5,315 nucleotides of DNA from Pseudomonadota bacterium (GCA_023430065.1 JAEZCG010000095.1:1-5315); one strand, 5' to 3'. Positions 1 to 5,315 are shown, counted from the first letter of the stretch. Notes: generated by a model from the letters alone, not told the origin. Made by a program: numbers and translations.

Positions 1-83
1 CGCTTGTCTCATGACCGGTTGCGCAGAGCTTCCCTAGGAGCGCAGCAAAAGCAGGGCAGGTCGGACGCACGGAGATACCCGCG

Positions 84-284
84 CTAAACTTGGTGCGCTC
101 GCATAGTACGCTGCTTCTCCACCCGCCACTGCAGCAGCTCGGAGGGGTGGGGCCGTGTCAGCGTGATGCTCGCTAACACCCCCTCCAACGCCAAGCCGAT
201 CTCGAGCGGCCAGGAAGGATAGCGCAGTAGATTACCTACGAGCCGCACGCCATCGGCGTGAGGAAGTTCAACCGCGGGATGATT
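84..284 (-). other. Possible gene remnant: open minus-strand frame, no start codon seen
   Basis: Read on the minus strand, 66 codons are open between an in-frame TAG (285-287) and a terminal TAG (84-86). The translation contains segments such as ELPHADGVRLVGNLLRYPSW and ALEGVLASITLTRPHPSELL, which look protein-like, and third codon positions in the middle are mostly G or C, as expected for coding DNA in a GC-rich genome. There is no obvious start codon or ribosome binding site. The same frame upstream of the stop (285-548) gives an unconvincing translation. It could be the 3' end of a decayed gene. A faint resemblance to the C-terminus of CaiB/BaiF CoA-transferases was considered but not accepted. 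Function unknown. Confidence 0.22.
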
Positions 285-349
285 CTAACGCTGCTGAAAG
301 CGGCATAGGACGTACCAACTGAAACCGCGACGTTGAAGGCAGAGGACCT

Positions 350-541
350 GTGCTATTGTTCTTCGGCATGAGCGAGTTGGATGCAAACCGATGGGTGCCA
401 ACTCTGCTGCGTGACGCATGGGCGAACAAGGGAAACTGGGGGATGGCGCCTTCATGGTGTCTGTTCCCTCTCCGCCAGATTGAAGCGGCGCTTGAAATGC
501 GATCGCGTGGCATGTTTCCTGATTCACCGGCAGTCCACTAG
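350..541 (+). CDS. Doubtful small ORF, hypothetical protein (63 aa)
   Basis: This is a GTG-started 63-codon frame just upstream of the ATP-grasp gene, with an AGAGGA stretch (341-346) only 3 bases before the start. An alternative ATG lies at 368. The translation is tryptophan-rich (segments such as ANRWVPTLLRDAWANKG and NWGMAPSWCLFPLRQ) and has no domain, signal peptide or membrane segment that I recognise. The frame is open back to a TGA about 30 bases upstream, so it could also be a fragment of a longer decayed gene. Two minus-strand frames overlap it and look worse. Real expression is uncertain. The 47-base gap to the next gene would allow co-transcription if it is real. Confidence 0.22.
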   Translation: MLLFFGMSELDANRWVPTLLRDAWANKGNWGMAPSWCLFPLRQIEAALEMRSRGMFPDSPAVH

Positions 542-588
542 CTAGCAAATGAGATTTTCGGTACCGCTAAGAGTGCGGGCAGATACAT

Positions 589-1695
589 ATGTGGTCTCGC
601 CTTAAGACAGTCCTGGATAGGAGGCTTTCTGGTTATCAAGACGTTATCTCGAACGCATTCCGTGCGAAGCAAGAATTCGGAAGACCGGTCCGACACCAGC
701 TTCGCGAGATTATTAGCTTGCGCATGGGGCGGGGACGCATCATGCCAGACGAGTACTTTGCTTACCGCCTGTTCGATGACAAACGGTTTGACGATCGTGC
801 GCGGCGTCAGTTTGTAGGACAGTTTGCCAAGCACCGCGTGTATCGCGCCAACGCGCGTTCCTGGCGCGTAGTCGGCGACGACAAGCTTCTCGGTTACGCG
901 CTTTTCGAAAGCTACGGCATCCCTTATCCAAGACTGCGTGCTGTATTTCATCGAAGCCGAGTTCACCCGCGCGTCCGAATGTTGCGAACGGGCGATGAGG
1001 TGAGCGACTATCTCCGCAGCACCGACTATCCTGTTTTCGCGAAGCCGAGTTTCTCCTGGTTGGGAGAAGGGGCGTGGCATCTAGTCGGTGTTGACGCGCA
1101 GCGAGACGTTCTGGAGTTCGCTGATGGCTCCAGCGCTTCGGTGCAACGGTTTGTCGAGTGCGAAGTGCTAACGCGACATGACGGAATGCTCTTTCAGGAC
1201 GTCGTCCGCCCACACCCTGACCTCGTCGCGATTTGCGGTCCACGCGTTGCAAGTGTTCGTATGATGGTCCTCTACCCTGAATCGGGCCCCGTCCTGCACC
1301 GCTGCGCCTGGCGAATTCCGACGGGACGGAATATGGTCGACAATTTCCGCCACGGGGCTTCCGGAAATCTGCTTGCCAGCGTGAACGAAATGACGGGGCG
1401 GGTGGACCGAGTCGTCAACGGATTCGGCTTGAACGCTCGGGAGATTGAGCGACATCCGGACTCGGGGCGGATGCTAGTTGGGTTTCAGCTGCCGGATTGG
1501 TCCAGTATGCTCGAGTGCTGCCTTGAGGCAACTAGGGCGTTTCCAGGGCTCGTCGTGCAGTCGTGGGACGTCGTGCCGACACTGGAGGGTCCCTTGTTCA
1601 TCGAACTGAATACGTTTGGGGACCTGGACGTACTCCAGCTTGCTCACGGCTACGGCATCGCCGACGACCGATGGCATCGGGTGGTCGAGGATTAG
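589..1695 (+). CDS. Sugar-transfer-associated ATP-grasp protein (EPS-linked)
   Basis: This cytoplasmic 368-aa protein resembles the sugar-transfer-associated ATP-grasp family (Pfam ATPgrasp_ST), whose members sit in exopolysaccharide clusters and are presumed to ligate a carboxylate to an amine or similar acceptor using ATP; the substrate is not known. The N-terminal part has the EEYF-like segment PDEYFAYRLFDD (53-64). A lysine in DDKLLGYALFESYGIP (97-112) opens the ATP-grasp core. FAKPSFSWLGEGAWHL (150-165) would be the nucleotide-binding lysine and glycine-rich loop. RMMVLYP (224-230), WRIPTGRNMVDNFRHG (241-256) and SWDVVPT (325-331) follow, and FIELNTFGDLD (337-347) supplies the metal-binding E-x-N pair (E339, N341). 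All landmarks are in order, so the gene appears intact. The ATG start is chosen because the N-terminus matches the family's usual extent; only a weak purine stretch (GAGTGCGGGC, 571-580) precedes it. The first 150 bases are clearly less GC-rich than the rest of the window. It lies between non-coding or decayed DNA and an IS remnant, suggesting a rearranged or transferred segment. Confidence 0.85.
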   Translation: MWSRLKTVLDRRLSGYQDVISNAFRAKQEFGRPVRHQLREIISLRMGRGRIMPDEYFAYRLFDDKRFDDRARRQFVGQFAKHRVYRANARSWRVVGDDKLLGYALFESYGIPYPRLRAVFHRSRVHPRVRMLRTGDEVSDYLRSTDYPVFAKPSFSWLGEGAWHLVGVDAQRDVLEFADGSSASVQRFVECEVLTRHDGMLFQDVVRPHPDLVAICGPRVASVRMMVLYPESGPVLHRCAWRIPTGRNMVDNFRHGASGNLLASVNEMTGRVDRVVNGFGLNAREIERHPDSGRMLVGFQLPDWSSMLECCLEATRAFPGLVVQSWDVVPTLEGPLFIELNTFGDLDVLQLAHGYGIADDRWHRVVED

Positions 1696-1698
1696 TTT

Positions 1699-1717
1699 GA
1701 GTGCCTTGCTGGCACTT
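1699..1717 (+). terminator. Short hairpin after the ATP-grasp gene, weak terminator candidate
   Basis: GAGTGCC (1699-1705) pairs with GGCACTT (1711-1717) across a 5-base loop, giving a 7-bp stem with one G-U pair, starting 4 bases after the stop codon. There is no run of T after it, so it is not a typical intrinsic terminator. It may instead stabilise the 3' end or assist termination. Position is the main support. Confidence 0.3.
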
Positions 1718-1731
1718 CCGGTAAGCGGTCT

Positions 1732-1741
1732 GGTACGTACC
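1732..1741. repeat. Perfect 10-bp palindrome GGTACGTACC
   Basis: GGTACGTACC reads identically on both strands and lies between the ATP-grasp gene and the transposase remnant. It is visible directly, but no role can be assigned; it could be a binding site or chance. No target-site duplication or IS end could be tied to it. Confidence 0.3.
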
Positions 1742-1816
1742 GTTTCGCGCAACGTCAACCAGCGCTCTTCAATACCCTAGGTAATCACCGCAGAACCCTC
1801 GTCGCGCCGTGCAGGG

Positions 1817-2198
1817 GTGGACAGCCAAAGCAAGGTGATCCACTCGGTGGTGGTCATTGCGGCGAACGCGGCCGACTGCACGGTCATGGATCAGTTGCTG
1901 CTAGGCCATGGGGCGCGTCTATGGCGACCAGGCCTACAAGAGCCAGGGCGAGCGAATCCGTGCCAAGGCACCCAAGGCCCGCGACTTCACCAACCGGCAA
2001 TGTAAGTGGAAGCGCGTGGTCAATTCTGTGATCCGGGCGCCGGACGAAATGCGCGTGCGCTCGCGCGTGGAGCACTCGATCGGGGTCGTCAAAGGCGTGT
2101 TCGGCTTCAAGAAGGTGCGCTACCGCGGCTTGGCCAAGAACGCCAGCCGCATGTTCACGACCGCGGCGCTGGGAGAACTTCGACAGGGCGATCTGTAA
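1817..2198 (+). pseudogene. IS5-family transposase, 3' remnant, truncated and frameshifted
   Basis: Two overlapping frames together give the C-terminal part of an IS5-family DDE transposase. The first (from 1817) reads GVDSQSKVIHSVVVIAANAAD, the strand before the second catalytic aspartate. From about 1908 the reading continues one base forward with VYGDQAYKSQGERIR, containing that aspartate, and then RSRVEHSIGVVKGVFGF with the catalytic glutamate. The family spacing R-(3)-E-(6)-K is kept, followed by KKVRYRGLAKNASRM. The frame change near 1900-1912 corresponds to one extra or two missing bases. The N-terminal half, including the first catalytic aspartate, is absent; homology begins abruptly near 1814, where an insertion junction or deletion endpoint probably lies. 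A product able to transpose is not possible. No terminal inverted repeat could be identified after the TAA at 2196-2198. Some IS5 relatives use programmed frameshifting, but truncation makes decay the simpler reading. Confidence 0.85.
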
Positions 2199-2297
2199 CT
2201 ATTGGGTGTCGGCTAGCCTTACAGTCGCCGGGACGATGTCTGCCAAATCTGATGGGCATTTAAGTCAAGCCCTTGTAATTGAATAGTTTTTCCTCTT

Positions 2298-2313
2298 AGG
2301 ACTCAAAATTGCA
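2298..2313 (+). promoter_or_regulatory. Sigma-54-like -24/-12 promoter candidate for the PEP-CTERM gene
   Basis: GG (2299-2300) and GC (2311-2312) are separated by exactly 10 bases, and the -12 part is a full TTGCA. The -24 part (AGGACTC) matches the TGGCACG consensus only at GG. The predicted transcript start near 2324 leaves a leader of about 32 bases before the ATG, which is plausible. The flanking 2270-2310 stretch is AT-richer than the surroundings. PEP-CTERM genes are known in some bacteria to depend on RpoN with the PrsK/PrsR two-component system, which raises the prior. Sequence support alone is moderate. Confidence 0.4.
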
Positions 2314-2355
2314 TACAGGCCGCTCGCATAAGTAAGACAGATAACCCGGAGCGTC

Positions 2356-3024
2356 ATGGAGACCATTCTCCGCCACATCGTCATGTCCTTGCTGCTGATT
2401 GCCGCCGCGCCGGCAGTGATGGCAGCGACGGCGTTCGACAATTTCGGCGACGACTTCGGTTATGACGGTACAGCCGGCGTTCTTGCCAGCGGGACGGGCG
2501 GCACGTTCGGCCATCGTTCCGCCGCCTTGCAGTTCACTGCTTCGCAATCGGGCAAGCTCACGCAACTGATGCTGCCACTCAGCGCGAAGAACAACGGTCG
2601 GCCCAATGACGGCCTTCGCCTCACTTTGTTCGAGGATGTCGACGATCAATTGGGAGCCACGCTCGAGACACTGGTTCTCGATGACATCTGCTACGTCGAC
2701 TTCGAGTGCGAACAAGGTCAACTCTACACCGCGACAGCTGCAGGCACGACCGATATCACCGCAGGAATGACCTATTGGCTGCTCGCCTCGTCGGACCTCG
2801 AGGACGCCGAATTCACCTGGTACCTCACGACCGAGACCGACCCGGCGCTCGTCGGCATCTTCAACGGGCTGACTGGAGTCTTCCTATTCGACACCCCCCC
2901 TGCCCTGCGCGTCGATGTCATCCCGGACGGCGGCAACGGTGGGGGTGAACTGCCCGAGCCCACCACCGTCCTGCTGGCGCCGCTGATGGCCTGGGCCATC
3001 CGACGAGCCGCCCGGGGACGTTAG
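2356..3024 (+). CDS. PEP-CTERM sorting domain protein, secreted
   Basis: A 222-aa exported protein. The N-terminus has a signal peptide: hydrophobic core SLLLIAAAPAVMA (11-23) with likely cleavage after A23. The C-terminus is a PEP-CTERM tripartite signal: P200-E201-P202, a hydrophobic stretch TTVLLAPLMAWAI (203-215), then the basic tail RRAARGR. A glycine-rich linker (192-198) separates it from the body. Proteins of this kind are exported and processed at the PEP motif by an exosortase, then released or anchored at the surface, usually in EPS producers. The mature body (about 24-190) is acidic and probably beta-rich; segments such as FDNFGDDFGYDG, a YWLLAS strand (140-145) and a TWYL strand (154-157) resemble the choice-of-anchor R type domain of PEP-CTERM proteins, which I suggest but cannot confirm. 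Two cysteines (C112, C118) could form a disulfide. GGAG at 2348-2351 lies 4 bases before the chosen ATG; starting at M10 (2383) would also leave the signal peptide core. No exosortase gene is in the window, so processing must be supplied from elsewhere. Confidence 0.88.
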   Translation: METILRHIVMSLLLIAAAPAVMAATAFDNFGDDFGYDGTAGVLASGTGGTFGHRSAALQFTASQSGKLTQLMLPLSAKNNGRPNDGLRLTLFEDVDDQLGATLETLVLDDICYVDFECEQGQLYTATAAGTTDITAGMTYWLLASSDLEDAEFTWYLTTETDPALVGIFNGLTGVFLFDTPPALRVDVIPDGGNGGGELPEPTTVLLAPLMAWAIRRAARGR

Positions 3025-3085
3025 ACGGCCGCGCAATCGCCGCACTGCCCCCGCAAGCGCCTGTTGGGAATACAATTCGGTCCCG

Positions 3086-3099
3086 GGCACGGGTCTGGC
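3086..3099 (+). promoter_or_regulatory. Strong sigma-54-like -24/-12 promoter candidate for the coiled-coil gene
   Basis: GGCACG (3086-3091), four spacer bases and TGGC (3096-3099) match the TGGCACG-N4-TTGC consensus at 9 of 11 fixed positions; the GG and GC dinucleotides are exactly 10 bases apart. The mismatches are the leading T and the second T of TTGC. A transcript start near 3111 would give a leader of about 83 bases to the ATG at 3194. It lies in the gap between two plus-strand genes, as a real promoter should. Other GGCAC occurrences on the plus strand that I checked lack the correctly placed GC. Confidence 0.5.
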
Positions 3100-3182
3100 T
3101 TTGTCCCAATCAATCATCAACGTGCAAGCATCACGTCGTCGCCGCCTGCCGGATCGGCGGGCGCGGACGGTTCATCCAGATC

Positions 3183-3186
3183 GAGG
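3183..3186 (+). promoter_or_regulatory. Ribosome binding site GAGG deciding the start at 3194
   Basis: GAGG sits 7 bases before the ATG at 3194. The longer in-frame alternative starting with TTG at 3101 has no such site, overlaps the sigma-54-like transcript start, and would add an arginine-rich low-quality stretch, so the ATG is preferred. Confidence 0.6.
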
Positions 3187-3193
3187 CAAGCAA

Positions 3194-3574
3194 ATGCTGT
3201 CTTTCTCTCAGAATGCGGTCGTCGCCGCCCTGCTGATCGGCATGATCGTCACCCTGCTCCTGACTTTTCGAAATCTCGTTGCCAACCGGCGGATGGTCGC
3301 CCTGATCGAGGAACAGTCGCTGGCGATCCAAAAGCTCAGTGCGGAGGTCTTCGAGATCCAGAACCTGAACTCCGAAGCGACGCGCAGCGTCACCAGCGCC
3401 GCGCAAGTCACTGCACGGATGGAGAAGGACCTGCAGGCGCTCGCCGCTCTCGTCTCCACGATCAAGACTGCACCAGGCGGCTCGGGGGAGGGAATGCTGC
3501 AATTGAGCAAGGAAATCAAGAAGACCCTGCAATCACGCGACGTGACCGAGTTTCTCGATAGCGCCCGCAACTAG
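3194..3574 (+). CDS. Small membrane-anchored coiled-coil protein, unknown function
   Basis: A 126-aa protein that I cannot assign to a named family. Residues 8-24 (AVVAALLIGMIVTLLLT) form one membrane segment near the N-terminus. They are followed by a basic patch with N31-R32-R33, suggesting the rest stays in the cytoplasm with the N-terminus outside. Residues about 35-92 are rich in A, L, E, Q, S and T with heptad-like hydrophobic spacing (EEQSLAIQKLSAEVFEIQNL, 39-58), consistent with a coiled coil. A small glycine-rich break (GGSGEG, 95-100) precedes a second helix rich in K and E (MLQLSKEIKKTLQSRD). There are no cysteines and no catalytic motif. It could be a scaffold or a partner of an EPS or secretion complex, but that is inference from position. 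Its own sigma-54-like promoter, beside a PEP-CTERM gene, suggests shared regulation. Its stop is 5 bases from the stop of the convergent flippase gene, with no room for a terminator between them. Confidence 0.75.
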   Translation: MLSFSQNAVVAALLIGMIVTLLLTFRNLVANRRMVALIEEQSLAIQKLSAEVFEIQNLNSEATRSVTSAAQVTARMEKDLQALAALVSTIKTAPGGSGEGMLQLSKEIKKTLQSRDVTEFLDSARN

Positions 3575-3579
3575 ATCGC

Positions 3580-5097
3580 TCAACTCGAACTTCCTCCATT
3601 TCGGCGCAGCAGTCCGCTCGCAATGCCCTTCACTTCCGTGATGCCCTGCGGCCAGAGCAGGAAGATCGCAGTCGTATAGACGGCGGCGCCGGCGACCACC
3701 AGTACGGCAAAGCGCACCGGCAAGCCCAGCTCCAGAACGTGGGGCCGCAGCAGGGTCACGGCGAGGCCCATCAAGATACCGGAGACCAGCGCGGGCCACA
3801 GCGTCCCGGCGTATTCGCGCACGGTCATCCCACATAGCCTCGTCGCGATGGTGCCCGCCACGAAACCGCTCATCTGCGCGATCGTGAACGCCCAGGCGAC
3901 GCCTACCGGTCCCCAGTAACTGCCGACGGCGATGATCGCGATGCGGACGGGCGCCCCGTACAACGTGATCTTCAGCATCAGCTCCCACTTGCGCAACGCC
4001 GACATCACGGAACCCGTCAGCGAGAAGATCGCCATCAATGACCCGGCGATGCCCAGGGCCTGAAGCAGGGGAATCGCGGACAGCCACTGCTGGCCGTACA
4101 AGATGGGAATCAACTCACGCGCGGTCGCCGACATGCCGAAGCCGAGCGGAATCACGATGGCGGAGAGAAGCTTGAGGCTGGTGCTGACACCTCGTCGAAA
4201 GCGCTCGGGCTCGTCGCGTACCCTCGCATACGCTGGATACAACACCTTTTGAAGCGGGCCTGCGAGACGATTGCGCAACTCCGACGACAGCGTATAGGCC
4301 GCCTGGTAATAGCCGAGGTCGGTGGCGCCGAAAACGCGTCCGACGATCATGAAGTCGACGTTCCCCATCACGTAGCGCACACCGCCCAGGCTGAGAATGC
4401 TCGCGCTCGCGCGTAAGTTGGACCGCATGAACGACCTCTGGAAACGGAGTCTCGGCAGGTAAGGGATCGACCACCACATGTAGACGATCTCGAACAGCTT
4501 CCCACCGATCGATCCCGCCACCAACGCCCACGGCCCCCAGCCCAGCGCGGCAAAGGCGATCGACACCAAGATCCGGAACAGGATTGCCGATACCTGCACC
4601 CGCAGGTCCAGGTCGAACATCATCAGCCGCATCATGGTGACGTGCTGGATGATGGTCATCTGTTCCAGCAGGAACATGATCGGCAGAACACGCAGCAGCG
4701 GCGTGACCCGGGGGTCGCCCAACAGATGAGCGAACAGCGGCGCGCCACTGACGAGCAGCATGAAGATGGCCGCGCCTAGGCTGATCGAGAACCAGAAGAC
4801 GGTGTCGCACTGGATGCGGGCCAGTCGGGAGCGCTGGATGAGAATTGCGCTCAAGCCGACGTTGGTGAGAGCGGCAGTCAACTCGGTGACGATCGAGGCG
4901 AGTCCCACCAGGCCGTAGTCCTCGGGCGTGAGGAGACGGGCCAGGATCGCGGTGGAGCCCAGCGTCAACAGGACACGCAGCGCCGTCGCGAGAAAGGTGA
5001 AGCCGGCGCCTCGCACCACGCGCCGCTTGAGGTCCAGCGAACTGGGGAAGAAACCGGCCCGCAGGCGGTCCTGCCGCGCGAGCGAAGATTTCCTCAT
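3580..5097 (-). CDS. Polysaccharide flippase, Wzx-type (MOP superfamily)
   Basis: A 505-aa inner-membrane protein of the lipopolysaccharide/EPS flippase group (Polysacc_synt family, COG2244), expected to flip undecaprenyl-linked repeat units to the periplasmic face for polymerisation. The N-terminus carries the family signature after a basic cytoplasmic lead: RVVRGAGFTFLATALRVLL (26-44), LARLLTPEDYGLVGLASI (52-69), then LTNVGLSAILIQR (77-89). Further membrane segments lie near 101-120, 136-150, 172-185, 188-206, 308-325, 343-365, 381-395, 398-417, 433-450 and 461-482. The central motif LGYYQAAYTLSSELRNRLAG (261-280) followed by VLYPAYARVRDEPERFRR (285-302) is typical of WzxC-like flippases. 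Length is normal for the family and the gene appears intact. The ATG start is kept although the upstream GGTGAG abuts it; the first 22 residues are longer than usual, so a start closer to residue 27 (GTG) is possible. The decarboxylase gene ends 69 bases upstream in the same direction, so the two may be co-transcribed. Confidence 0.9.
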   Translation of the reverse strand: MRKSSLARQDRLRAGFFPSSLDLKRRVVRGAGFTFLATALRVLLTLGSTAILARLLTPEDYGLVGLASIVTELTAALTNVGLSAILIQRSRLARIQCDTVFWFSISLGAAIFMLLVSGAPLFAHLLGDPRVTPLLRVLPIMFLLEQMTIIQHVTMMRLMMFDLDLRVQVSAILFRILVSIAFAALGWGPWALVAGSIGGKLFEIVYMWWSIPYLPRLRFQRSFMRSNLRASASILSLGGVRYVMGNVDFMIVGRVFGATDLGYYQAAYTLSSELRNRLAGPLQKVLYPAYARVRDEPERFRRGVSTSLKLLSAIVIPLGFGMSATARELIPILYGQQWLSAIPLLQALGIAGSLMAIFSLTGSVMSALRKWELMLKITLYGAPVRIAIIAVGSYWGPVGVAWAFTIAQMSGFVAGTIATRLCGMTVREYAGTLWPALVSGILMGLAVTLLRPHVLELGLPVRFAVLVVAGAAVYTTAIFLLWPQGITEVKGIASGLLRRNGGSSS

Positions 5098-5113
5098 CTC
5101 ACCAGGCGATGTC

Positions 5114-5129
5114 GGGCCGAGCGCGTGCC
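5114..5129 (-). promoter_or_regulatory. Weak sigma-54-like element upstream of the flippase
   Basis: On the minus strand GGCACG, CGCT, CGGC gives GG and GC 10 bases apart and matches 8 of 11 consensus positions, but both T of the -12 TTGC are lost. The transcript start would fall near 5104, leaving only about 7 bases before the annotated ATG. In such GC-rich DNA this may be chance, unless translation starts further in. Confidence 0.18.
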
Positions 5130-5166
5130 GGTGCGGTGAACTCCACTGTCCCGGAACGATTCCGGA

Positions 5167-5315
5167 TCAGATCGCATCGAGGTGAACGATGTCTTCGAAC
5201 CGCTCCCGCTCGCGGATCACGCGCACGTCGCTGCCAGAGACCATCACAGCCGGCGGCCGGGGATTGGAGAAGTTCATCTGGTTGGGAACGAAGTAGGCAC
5301 CGGCGTCCATGATCG
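5167..5315 (-). CDS. PLP-dependent decarboxylase (type III fold), C-terminal part
   Basis: Only the last 48 codons are present; the gene continues past the right edge, and the TGA is at 5167-5169. The segment DAGAYFVPNQMNFSNPRP, followed by AVMVSGSDVRVIRERERFED, is the characteristic end of ornithine/diaminopimelate/arginine decarboxylases with an alanine-racemase-like barrel and a C-terminal sheet domain. There DAGAY lies at the active site and the RRRE-like turn closes the sheet. The family decarboxylates basic amino acids or diaminopimelate using pyridoxal phosphate. Members occur in exosortase-A-associated EPS loci, where their substrate is unsettled, and the flippase downstream fits that setting. 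The lysine that binds PLP is in the missing part. Substrate cannot be called from this fragment. Confidence 0.82.
   Translation of the reverse strand, partial: IMDAGAYFVPNQMNFSNPRPPAVMVSGSDVRVIRERERFEDIVHLDAI

Noticed and set aside
84..284. Identification of the minus-strand remnant as a CaiB/BaiF CoA-transferase C-terminus
   Set aside because: Only a short segment (DGVRLVGN..LRYP) is reminiscent; the expected terminal PPLLGEHT-like motif is missing.
538..1080. Long minus-strand ORF of 180 codons opposite the ATP-grasp gene
   Set aside because: The plus-strand product has clear ATP-grasp landmarks throughout; the minus-strand translation has no recognisable features and is a shadow.
1710..1724. 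TGGCAC after the ATP-grasp gene as a sigma-54 -24 box
   Set aside because: The position 10 bases after GG is AA, not GC, and the TGGCAC is part of the hairpin stem.
3071..3076. TACAAT as a sigma-70 -10 box upstream of the coiled-coil gene
   Set aside because: The region 17 bases upstream is C-rich with no -35 resemblance, and the sigma-54 element just downstream is much better supported.
3064..3561. Plus-strand ORF of 165 codons overlapping the coiled-coil gene
   Set aside because: Composition is random-like (many R, G, P, D), whereas the 3194-3574 frame has a GAGG site, a membrane helix and a coiled coil.
3533..4087. Minus-strand ORF of 184 codons in another frame of the flippase
   Set aside because: Arginine- and glycine-rich shadow of the flippase frame, whose motifs are unambiguous.
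1..5315. CRISPR array, tRNA, rRNA or tandem repeats
   Set aside because: No regularly spaced direct repeats, no cloverleaf-like segment and no rRNA-like stretch were seen on either strand.

Overview
This window looks like part of an exopolysaccharide / exosortase (PEP-CTERM) neighbourhood of a GC-rich Gram-negative bacterium. A beta- or gammaproteobacterium is most likely, because PEP-CTERM sorting signals, a Wzx-type flippase and EPS-associated ATP-grasp proteins commonly occur together there. The sequence alone does not fix the genus.

Region by region: (1) Positions 1-588 carry no confident gene. There is an open minus-strand reading frame (84-284) that may be a gene remnant, and a doubtful 63-codon plus-strand ORF (350-541). 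(2) Positions 589-1695 (+) encode a full-length 368-aa ATP-grasp protein of the sugar-transfer-associated type. (3) Positions 1696-2198 hold a hairpin and palindrome, then the truncated and frameshifted 3' end of an IS5-family transposase. (4) Positions 2199-2355 are an AT-richer intergenic stretch with a sigma-54-like -24/-12 element. It precedes a secreted protein (2356-3024, +) with a signal peptide and a C-terminal PEP-CTERM sorting signal. (5) A second and much better sigma-54-like element (3086-3099) precedes a small membrane-anchored coiled-coil protein of unknown function (3194-3574, +). (6) On the minus strand, a 505-aa polysaccharide flippase (3580-5097) converges on the coiled-coil gene with only 5 bases between the stop codons. 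(7) Upstream of the flippase, the minus-strand C-terminus of a PLP-dependent decarboxylase runs off the right edge (5167-5315).

How the parts may fit together: the flippase would move lipid-linked repeat units across the inner membrane, and the ATP-grasp enzyme and the decarboxylase would modify or supply polymer building blocks. The PEP-CTERM protein would be exported, processed by an exosortase encoded elsewhere, and deposited in the EPS matrix. The most interesting signal is regulatory: both the PEP-CTERM gene and the adjacent coiled-coil gene have GG-N10-GC sigma-54-type elements at plausible distances. This suggests co-regulation, possibly by a PrsK/PrsR-type system as known for other PEP-CTERM genes. 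The left part (ATP-grasp gene plus IS remnant) appears lower and more uneven in GC than the right part and may be a rearranged or acquired segment.
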